This document shows, one piece after another, positions 10,257 to 16,231 of a DNA stretch of 16,231 nucleotides; position 1 is the stretch's first letter; each line of letters opens with the position of its first letter. Source of the stretch: Apophysomyces variabilis (lineage: Eukaryota; Mucoromycota; Mucoromycetes; Mucorales; Mucoraceae); assembly GCA_002749535.1 (NCBI GenBank), contig MZZL01000099.1:7998-24228 (forward strand), given 5' to 3'. Under the pieces are notes generated by a model. It saw nothing but the letters and a program-made list of their open reading frames with translations, was not told where the DNA came from and did not search any database. The position numbers and the translations under genes were made by a program.

Positions 10257-10738
10257 AAACAAGGTATCAAAGCACCTGTTCCTTTCACGTTGTTGAGCAC
10301 GTTCACAGGCGCATACTTCTTCGGAATGGATGAAATGCATCTCCTAGGGCATGGACTGGGGCGATTGATTTGGACCATGATAGTGAATGACAAGAAGAAG
10401 TTTGGTTGTAGCCAACTTGATAAGCATGGTAACATCGTTGAACGGTATCCATTCACCCTGAAAAACCAGAATACATGTCATGCCATTGGGGAGGCTATTG
10501 AGAGATCCCGTGAAACAACTCCCGTTTCATTTCAAGGCTGCTGGAATAACGTTGCAACAAGTGCTAGTCACTATCGGGCTGTTGACTGGTTGGATTTTTT
10601 ATTGTACGCTGTGCCAACGGTTGTGGTGGAGAGTTTGGAACAAGAAGAAACTTGGAGAGCTTTAATAGATCTGGTTGTTGCTTGTCAGTTGAGTCTGCAG
10701 TGGACATACACTGATTCAGACTTAGATGTCATTGAGAG

Positions 10739-10795
10739 GTAAGTAATGTGAATGAAAATAATGAGATAGACTGACCTTTACCTTTTTTGATTCAG
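10739..10795 (+). other. Transposase intron 5
   Basis: 57 nt, GTAAGT...GATTCAG, phase 2. It joins SDLDVIE-R to NISKWQAFLV. Confidence 0.8.
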
Positions 10796-11253
10796 AAATA
10801 TCTCGAAGTGGCAAGCTTTCTTGGTCTGCAAGTACAACAACAACAAGGGAACTTTGAAGCCTCCAGTGTTTACAATTACTCAACATTATCTGTCCCATAT
10901 AGCCTCCACCATGCGCAACCTGGGTCCACTTCATTCCATCTCCGCAAGGTGTATGGAACGCACTAATGGTTTGTACAAAAAAATGATCCATTCCATGTCA
11001 GCGCCTGGTATGAACGCCAGCAATGTTGTGAAGCATATAGCAGCATTCCGTTTCCTTGAGAGGGTTCATCCGCAACTACAAGAAGCCATAGCATATGATG
11101 AGCTCTCCTATCTTGCTGCAAGACGAGGTTCAACAGAGCCTCAGATATGGAGACCATACCAGGATGAAACTGATATCCAAAGCTTCGAAGGAGTTGTAGG
11201 TGTTGCTGGTCAGACATTCTGTAATCTGCTCACTGCCTTTTGGATCCACCAAG

Positions 11254-11309
11254 GTAAATTCGTGTCTGATGCAACCCTATGCAGCGTCATTTTGCAATTA
11301 CACCCTTAG
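11254..11309 (+). other. Transposase intron 6
   Basis: 56 nt, GTAAAT...CCCTTAG, phase 1. It joins AFWIHQ to VPRIQSYIERQL. Without it the frame would end at a TAG overlapping the acceptor, so the stop at 11307-11309 is intronic and not a lesion. Confidence 0.7.
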
Positions 11310-11428
11310 TTCCTCGCATCCAGTCGTATATAGAAAGACAGTTGCGTTTATTCCAGCAAGCTGCACAATAACCGCCATGGTTCTGCCTGATGCAATTCAT
11401 TGGCACTGTATGAGCTTGCGAGGATAAA

Positions 11429-11489
11429 GTAAGTCTTTGCTTTTATATTATTGCATTGCAACTTACATCTTTTCATTTCATCTTATTAG
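11429..11489 (+). other. Transposase intron 7
   Basis: 61 nt, GTAAGT...CTTATTAG. It joins LALYELARI to NNAGQEVCEMFLGET, which restores the last open frame to the stop at 11803-11805. Confidence 0.65.
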
Positions 11490-11805
11490 CAATGCTGGAC
11501 AAGAGGTGTGTGAGATGTTCCTTGGTGAGACTCAATTCTATGTTTATTACCAGCATCAGGGAGACAGGCGGATTCTTGCAGTCGTCTGCTTCTACAAGAA
11601 CATAAATCAGCAGAGCAATCACTTCCCAGTGCTTTCAAAAACCGCATCTGACAGGGGGGTGTTGAAGGTGGTTGATGTTGACAGATTGAGAAGCACAGCT
11701 GGACTGGTGACAAGCCTTGAATTCAACAATCGCTTTTATGTCGTTTGGCCTTATGGCAAGATGCACCAGGCGGTCAAGTTTGGAAACCCTTCTTCTTTAG
11801 GGTAG

Positions 11806-12356
11806 TCACTTTTTTTTTCTTCTGTCGTTCTAAATTATGTTTTTCTCTTCCACCTTTTTGGGTCTCTTCTTTTGTTTCTCCTTTTTTTTTTTACCTTTTT
11901 CATTTGCTGACCTTTTTCTACCCTCAAAATATTTCTGTTCCTCTTCTTTGTTTTTCTTCACTGTATAGAATCTATAGATTAGTCATTGCTTGAACCTCTT
12001 TGTTACATAAAACTTCTGACAAAACTACCCGTTATCACTTTAAGTCCTAGTCATCAGTAACTATGGCTTGTCCACGTTATCATTTTGGAGAATCTTGTGC
12101 AGCACTGGTACACATGGTATGCCAAAGTCAACTATAGTCATCGGCTTATCAGTTATCTTCTGCAAAGGGTTACTACCAATAGCTAGCTGCTGACATTGAG
12201 AGTATATGGTACCTGTAAGAGTAGAAGTGAGCCAAGTTTAGTTTTTGCGCATGTCAAATCCAGATCAAAAAGAAAAAGCATGATGCTTTCAACTAATTGA
12301 GTTGTCGTCTGTCATATGAATATGCCGTCTTCTGAATGACTTTGCAAGCATCAGTA
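11806..12356 (+). other. 3' non-coding part of CACTA 1
   Basis: About 550 bases after the transposase stop. The first 170 are strongly T/C-rich (11809-11965), like a 3' untranslated region. The rest is unstructured, with no open frame of interest. No gene is seen. Confidence 0.5.
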
Positions 12357-12777
12357 AAGATCCCTACTTTCAGTGAACCTTCCCTACTTTAAGTGAGCGC
12401 TTCCCTACTTTTAGTGAACTTTCACTACTTTAAGTGAGTGCTTCCCTACTTTTAGTGAACTTTCACTACTTTAAGTGAGCGCTTCCCTACTTTTAGTGAT
12501 TTTCACTACTTTAAGTGAGCGCTTCCCTACTTTTAGTGATTTTCACTACTTTAAGTGAGCGCTTCCCTACTTTTAGTGAACTTTCACTACTTTAAGTGAA
12601 TGCTTCCCTACTTTTAGTGAACTTTCACTACTTTAAGTGAACCCTTCCCTACTTTTAGTGATTTTCCTTACTTTTAGTAAGATTTTCCCTACTTTTAGTG
12701 AATATTCACTATTTTCAGTGATTTTCACTACTTTTAGTGAATTTTCCCTACTTTTAGTGGATCCTGTTACCGTAGTG
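12357..12777. repeat. Right terminal and subterminal repeat zone of CACTA 1
   Basis: A tandem array of about 20 copies of a 15-bp CYCTACTTTWAGTGA motif, with starts 19-21 bp apart. Two versions alternate: CCCTACTTTTAGTGA and CACTACTTTAAGTGA, giving a composite period of about 41 bp, often separated by GCGCTT or GAACTTT. The array ends in the terminal repeat CTGTTACCGTAGTG. The spacing of about two helical turns places every copy on one face of the DNA. Confidence 0.85.
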
Positions 12778-12780
12778 AAG
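12778..12780. repeat. Right AAG target-site duplication of CACTA 1
   Basis: AAG directly after the TAGTG terminus at 12777, matching 5783-5785. Confidence 0.85.
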
Positions 12781-12791
12781 GTGTAGCTCAC

Positions 12792-13203
12792 CTGTTAAAG
12801 TATTTGTTTAGGCCTGTTGTTGTTCAACCCATTGCACTAGTATGCTCCTTGTGATGTTTGTTTTTCAAATGCAACAATGCTTGTTTGATACTTCCACCAT
12901 GGCAATTGATGATAACTTCTATATTTTTTCTAATTACTTTAATAAGAATCTAGAGACATAATGGTAATTGTAAACATATCCTTCATACAACTTGCATTGA
13001 GCATATTTTACTTGCTCTGTCCATTCTAGCTTTTTGAAGAACTGCCATACAATACTTGTTGTTTGTTTTTGCTTTTGTCCAGTACATGGTAATGCTAATG
13101 ATTCTGAAATAGAGATGCTTTGAATGTCATCAGTTAAAGTACTTAGAGCTCCAGCAAGTGAGAAAGAATCACCAATGGAGTTTACTTCTTTATGAAAGGA
13201 CAT
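12792..13203 (-). pseudogene. hAT B transposase, N-terminal BED zinc-finger part
   Basis: Read on the - strand from ATG at 13203. It carries the DNA-binding BED finger: SIVWQFFKKLEWTEQVKYAQC, then KLYEGY, then after a gap CHGGSIKQALLHLKNKH. A probable intron or insertion at about 12919-12975 interrupts the finger; its exact splice is one base out of frame and unresolved. A TGA lies at 12824-12826. The part ends in ...NKYFN followed by GTGAGC, the donor of the intron that received the CACTA element; the gene resumes at 5741. The usual second Cys of the finger reads Tyr (C-K-L-Y). Confidence 0.78.
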
Positions 13204-13346
13204 TCTTGCAATTGTGCTTGAGAAAAAAATAGAAAAAACAGAGAAACAGAAAAAAAATAAATAGAGAAATATAAAAACAGGCTAATGTAAAGAAGAAAAA
13301 GAAAAATGGAGAAAACAGAAAAACAGAAAAATAGAATATAAAATTT

Positions 13347-13430
13347 GGGCCCAATCTATGGACTAAGTCCCAGTGGGCCAGGCTGAACTGGGCTGGGTTT
13401 CAGGCTTTTCTGGCCTACATTTAAGCCTTA
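13347..13430. repeat. GGCC-rich cluster, probable right end of hAT B
   Basis: TTGGGCCCAAT, AGTGGGCCAGG, CTGGGCTGGG and CTGGCCTACATTTAAGCC lie just upstream of the hAT B start codon, mirroring the cluster at 3421-3490. The Tc1-like fragment starts directly to the right at about 13441, which places the hAT B terminus close to 13430. Confidence 0.35.
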
Positions 13431-13440
13431 GTTGAACCAG

Positions 13441-13830
13441 TTCAATAATCTGAAAGTTTTACATAGCACTGTTTACAATTTCATAAAAAGTAAATGCAAC
13501 CTTTTATTGAAGAAGGCTAACTTTCATTCTGTTAAAAAGAACAGTCTAGCAAAGGTTAAAGAGAGACATGATTGGGTTTATAAGTAGAAAAATACTGATA
13601 TGAATTTTTTAATAAATTGCATGTTTCTTGATAAGTTAGCTTTTGATATCAATATAAAATGCTTTAAGGCTTGGTCTAAAAAAGGTACACATACCATTGT
13701 TATTCAACTAGTAATAAAAGCAAACATAACGTCAATATTGGGTGCTATCTCTACTGAAGGTTTGATTATAATTGATGTCAAAAAACTGAGATCAGTGAAG
13801 AAGAGAAAGGCTGAAAGATATATAAGCTCA
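13441..13830 (+). pseudogene. Tc1/mariner-like transposase fragment
   Basis: One frame resembles the middle of fungal Tc1/mariner DDE transposases: STVYNFIKSK, LLKKANFHSVKKNS, KERHDWVYK, a TAG where Trp is expected (about 13582), NCMFLDKLAFDIN (the Asp of FLDE-SAF-type blocks), AWSKKGTHTIV and ITSILGAISTEGLI. The N-terminal DNA-binding part and the catalytic C-terminus are absent. The left cut coincides with the supposed right end of hAT B; the right cut coincides with the TAGGG terminus at 13833. The open frame after 13600 runs on into the neighbouring repeats only by chance. Confidence 0.7.
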
Positions 13831-13832
13831 GG

Positions 13833-14010
13833 TAGGGTTTACCACTTAACTCACGAGTTAATAACTCAAGTCAAGTTGACTCAAGTTTAGCTAACTCAAG
13901 TTGATATAAAACCTAACTTAAGTTAACTTAACTTAAATTATTTTTGACTTGAGTTAATTCAAGTTAGTGCAAAAAATAACTCGAGTTGACTCAAGTTAAA
14001 TTGTTTATTT
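13833..14010. repeat. End of a third hAT-like element with AACTCAAGTT repeats
   Basis: Begins TAGGGTTTACCACTTAACTC, an hAT-style terminus, and is followed by many direct and inverted copies of AACTCAAGTTGACTCAAGTT-like motifs to about 14000. It cuts off the Tc1/mariner fragment. The 8 bp before it (AGCTCAGG, 13825-13832) would be the target duplication. The opposite end is not in the window, so the element may be truncated, possibly by the Helitron. Confidence 0.5.
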
Positions 14011-14307
14011 AGTAGTAAAAAGAGAGGGTAACTATAAGGTTTATTAACTAAAGTAATAGACCATATTATTCTTGTTTCAGTTTTAAATAAAAGAATGAAG
14101 ATATTATCACCAGTTTAGTTTAACAAGCAAACAAATTTTATTGTATAGTATTGTAGTAATTAGTTTAACTATCAATGATCTTAAAATAGATGTGCAATAA
14201 CATAATTACTAGTTAAGCAGTAAGGTATGTATAATGTTGAAGGTTTTATTGAAATGTGATTTGGTAATATGCATATATTTATACATTGCTGATATTTTGT
14301 GCAAATA
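14011..14307. other. AT-rich spacer, no gene
   Basis: About 300 AT-rich bases between the hAT-like end and the proposed Helitron 3' terminus. Nothing recognisable is seen; it may be interior sequence of the hAT-like element. Confidence 0.4.
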
Positions 14308-14349
14308 CTAGCTTGTCATGCTTTACACTCTTGGGGGCGGAGCCCTAAG
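14308..14349 (-). repeat. Candidate Helitron 3' terminus
   Basis: On the - strand a GC-rich hairpin (14330-14349; CTTAGGGCTCCGCCCCCAAG, 7-bp stem with one G-T pair) in very AT-rich DNA is followed 18 nt later by CTAG (14311-14308) and then T. Helitrons end CTRR before a T, with a hairpin shortly upstream. The spacing is longer than the usual 10-12 nt, so the call is moderate. Confidence 0.45.
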
Positions 14350-14503
14350 GTATAAAAAAATTCATATGTTTTGTTTATAGATAATATATAGAAGTAATAG
14401 TGAATACAAAAAATTTACAGATATAATATTATGGCAAGAAAGTACTTGAATGAGATAGGAAGAGAATAGATGATATGACTATGTATATAGTATAGATATT
14501 TAT

Positions 14504-14801
14504 AGATAGTTTGGTAATACTTGATGATATATAATGTTTTTGGTAATGGGTTGCTAGGTATCATTCCATTCACACATGATTCTCAAGTTGGCAGTGTCTG
14601 TCACCCTCGAAAGAGCAACATACAACTGACCATGAGAAAACACAGATTCTGNCAGATAGTTTGGTAATGCTTGATGATATATAATGTTTTTGGTAATGGG
14701 TTGCTAGGTATCATTCCATTCACACATGATTCTCAAGTTGGCAGTGTCTGTCACCCTCGAAAGAGCAACATACAACTGACCATGAGAAAACACAGATTCT
14801 G
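14504..14801. repeat. 148-bp direct duplication around a single N
   Basis: 14504-14651 and 14654-14801 are identical except for one base (14519 A, 14669 G). Between them is an N at 14652 and one C. The repeated unit contains the C-terminal end of the Helitron helicase ([11 protein letters not shown] region) and its stop codon. The layout is what an unmerged overlap between two contig ends gives. Confidence 0.9.
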
Positions 14802-15116
14802 GGAGGTATATTCCTATATGCTTGAGCGTCTGCCCTTGAGCCTTGTTGATTGTCATGCAAAAGGCCAGTTTGATAGGAAACTGGGTCCTTGCGAGGGTAA
14901 ATGGCAGGTCAGTGTCAGTGTATAGAAGCTTAATTCAGGGTATAGATACACGCGTCCCTGCATTTCTCCCCATAGCAATATCAGCCTCAATGACACATTG
15001 GTACAATGCTTGAACTATCAAGTGGGTGCTATTGCATAGGCCAGCCTTTGGATTGAGGTTTCTTAAGAGGACAACAGACATGTTCAACTTCAAGCTCAAG
15101 TGATGGGGAGAAAGAG

Positions 15117-15167
15117 CTAAAACCAACAATTAGCAAAGCATAATGACAGATGGAGCATTAAATATAC
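15117..15167 (-). other. Helitron helicase intron 2
   Basis: 51 nt on the - strand, GTATAT...GGTTTTAG, with GCTAAT as branch-like motif, phase 1. It joins DFLNSLSFA to TLSPHHLSLKLN, the usual continuous block in Helitron helicases. Confidence 0.7.
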
Positions 15168-15467
15168 TGGCAAATGATAATGAATTTAGAAAGTCTACAG
15201 GAATGTCTTCAGTTTACTCAGAGTCAGGGACTGAATCAGCACTGTGGTAAGTTATGGCATTCTCAGGAAACTTGGTGATGATGATGTCATTAAGTTTGTG
15301 GACATGTTCATTTTTAGGGGTAAGGATAGCACGATCAGTAAGTGCACTGGTATCAGCAGAAGAGGTGGTATTGAGAGCTGCATGGTATATTGCTTCAATG
15401 AGGTTATGTACGTTTGTACCTGGTATACACCACTGTGGGTTGAGCAGGATATATTGTAAATTATGGA

Positions 15468-15531
15468 CTTGAAGAAATGAAAAATGGTAGGTGAATCAAT
15501 AAGCATAAGATCAACTGGCAGTGACACTTAC
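15468..15531 (-). other. Helitron helicase intron 1
   Basis: 64 nt on the - strand, GTAAGT...TTCTTCAAG, phase 1. It joins VDDGQLPA to IHNLQYILLN and keeps 83 further codons open to the TAA at 15214. Confidence 0.7.
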
Positions 15532-16094
15532 TTGCTGGGAGCTGACCATCATCAACCTTAAGGAGAAAGTCTGCAAAATAACGTTGCTGCTTGGCATGCG
15601 GATTGCTACCTTGCAGGTTTTGGAGTCTTATGTTGATAGACAATGAGAGCACCTTGACGTTTCTCCAGAAGGTGGAACAGATAATGCTAGCATTTACCTG
15701 ATCAGCTTCAGAGCCCCTCTTCACCATGGGTAAGACTTGATGAAAGTTACCACCAAAAACAATGACTTTGCCTCCAAAAGGTATAGATTCATAATTTGCA
15801 TCCAAAGCCCCCATGACATCACAAAGGGAGTGGTCAATGGCTTCAAGAGAATACCTGTGAGTCATGGGAGCTTCGTCCCAAATGATCAATGTAGTTTTAT
15901 GGATAAGCCTTGCAAGGGCACTGTTGATGGGTATATTGCAGGTAAGATTATCTTCTATGATGCCAGCGACAATGGATATCTTAAAGTGGGAATGTGCAGT
16001 AACATCTCCGTCCAGAAGCAACACAGCAACACCTATAGAGGCGACTGCGAGAGCGATCTTTCCTTGTGCATGGGTATGGGCAAGAAGGGTGTTA

Positions 16095-16231
16095 CACTAC
16101 GGTAACAGGATTCACTTAAAGTAGGGAAAGTCCACTGAAAGTAGTGAAAGTCCACTGAAAACAGTGAAAGTCCACTGAAAGTAGGGAAAGGTTCACTTAA
16201 AGTAGTGAAAGTTCACTGAAAATAGGGAAAG
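16095..16231. mobile_element. End of a second CACTA element (runs out of the window)
   Basis: Begins CACTACGGTAACAGGAT and continues with TCACTTAAAGTAGGGAAAG-type repeats to the last base, like the ends of the element at 5786-12777. Its first 18 bases match the complement of that element's right end better than its left end, so it is probably the right end, in inverted orientation. TTA (16092-16094) would be the target triplet. It interrupts the Helitron helicase. Confidence 0.85.

Larger units (their letters stand above)
8551..11805 (+). pseudogene. CACTA transposase, tnp2 type with DUF4218-like region (interrupted)
   Basis: DDE-type transposase that would cut at the CACTA ends. Eight exons are inferred: 8551-8694, 8756-8948, 8996-9767, 9828-10179, 10257-10738, 10796-11253, 11310-11428 and 11490-11805, giving about 945 codons. 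N-terminus: C2H2-like finger (CNITFSTRNAYNRHRKAC), then an acidic linker. Next come two CxxC-type pairs (VCPEGC, MCPQC; about 232-255). The tnp2 core has YIDGFQPF (Asp about 343), TGDIPAAA (Asp about 432) and GMDEMHLLG (about 510). A DUF4218-like region follows (FTITQHYLSHI, ARCMERTNGLY). Lesions: TGA at 9559-9561 (YRHER expected), an apparent 1-nt loss near 11367, and TGA at 11388-11390. The length suits the family. Other copies in the genome may be intact. Confidence 0.82.
5786..12777. mobile_element. Complete CACTA (EnSpm) DNA transposon
   Basis: A 6,992-bp element whose two ends read inward as CACTATGGTAACAG (left) and CACTACGGTAACAG (right, complement). The inverted match runs about 37 bp with four mismatches and continues through CACTAAAAGTAGGGAAAAT. 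It is flanked by AAG on both sides. Both subterminal zones are dense in the same short motif. It encodes a tnp2-type transposase (+) and a divergent 229-aa protein (-). It interrupts an intron of hAT B: removing it together with one AAG copy rebuilds a 55-nt GTGAGC...TTTTAG intron and restores the hAT reading NKYFN/SSQPKPFD. Confidence 0.92.
14308..16094 (-). mobile_element. 3' half of a Helitron
   Basis: Rolling-circle transposon on the - strand, recognised from its Helitron-type Pif1 helicase and a matching 3' hairpin/CTAG end. The Rep part and the 5' TC end would lie to the right of the second CACTA insertion and beyond the window. Confidence 0.65.
14704..16094 (-). pseudogene. Helitron Pif1-like helicase, C-terminal part (5'-truncated, two stops)
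   Basis: DNA helicase domain of a Helitron Rep-Hel protein. Exons on the - strand: 16094-15532, 15467-15168 and 15116-14704. Motifs in order: NTLLAHTHAQGKIALAV, which normally follows Walker A; TAHSHFKI; IIWDEAPMTHR (Walker B); FGGNFHQVLPM (normally GGDFRQVLP); a degenerate [51 protein letters not shown]; and [10 protein letters not shown] at 15214-15216 and TGA at 14935-14937 break the frame; the latter is IPR-type CGA to TGA. The Walker A lysine and everything upstream are separated by the CACTA insertion at 16095. Changes such as D to N and R to H are all C/G to T/A. Confidence 0.85.

Noticed and set aside
11254..11309. Coding end of the CACTA transposase at the TAG at 11307-11309
   Set aside because: The stretch is a 56-nt intron (GTAAAT...CTTAG); the gene continues as VPRIQSYIERQL and on to 11805.
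12357..12777. CRISPR-like array
   Set aside because: Units are 19-21 bp with no unique spacers, eukaryotic context and direct continuity with a CACTA terminal repeat.
15252..15527. A 91-codon minus-strand frame in the Helitron helicase
   Set aside because: It is the wrong frame across intron 1; splicing at 15468-15531 gives the conserved helicase reading instead.
15737..16124. Plus-strand frames of 86-122 codons at the right end
   Set aside because: Antisense to the Helitron helicase motifs, which are unmistakable on the other strand.

Overview
The window appears to be fungal nuclear DNA made almost entirely of transposable elements nested in one another. Every recognisable gene is a transposase or helicase. 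Several are split by short spliceosomal introns (45-77 nt, GT...AG, often with a CTAAC/CTAAT-like branch point). These proteins, the intron sizes and the AT-rich spacers fit an early-diverging fungus, probably Mucoromycota. That placement is inference from recalled family resemblance. No host gene, rRNA, tRNA or CRISPR array was seen.

Layout from left to right. (1) 1-2916: hAT element A on the + strand, with a nearly intact three-exon transposase (5-2086) and a 3' end built from GGATCGGAT-type repeats that stops at about 2916. (2) 2917-3420: spacer with no gene. (3) 3421-5785 plus 12778-about 13430: an old, heavily mutated hAT element B on the - strand, cut in two. (4) 5786-12777: a complete 6,992-bp CACTA (EnSpm) element inserted in an intron of hAT B. 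It has inverted ends beginning CACTA, a 3-bp AAG target duplication and repeat-rich subterminal zones. It carries a tnp2-type transposase in eight exons (8551-11805, +) and, divergently, an unrecognised 229-aa gene (7155-7844, -). (5) 13441-about 13830: a Tc1/mariner-type transposase fragment. It is cut at 13833 by the TAGGG end of a third hAT-like element, whose repeats run to about 14010. (6) 14308-16094: the 3' half of a Helitron on the - strand, with its Pif1-like helicase in three exons and a candidate 3' terminus at 14308. (7) 16095-16231: the end of a second CACTA element of the same family, inserted in the Helitron just after its Walker A motif.

How the parts work together: the tnp2 protein would act on the CACTA ends and subterminal repeats. 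The 229-aa partner could be the second protein that two-gene CACTA elements usually carry, but sequence alone does not show its function. The main CACTA transposase has two in-frame TGA codons and one apparent frameshift, so this copy is probably non-autonomous. Many stops across the window fit loss of CGA (to TGA) or TGG (to TAG/TGA/TAA), the pattern expected from cytosine deamination of silenced repeats. A single N at 14652 lies between two 148-bp near-identical copies and is probably an assembly join.
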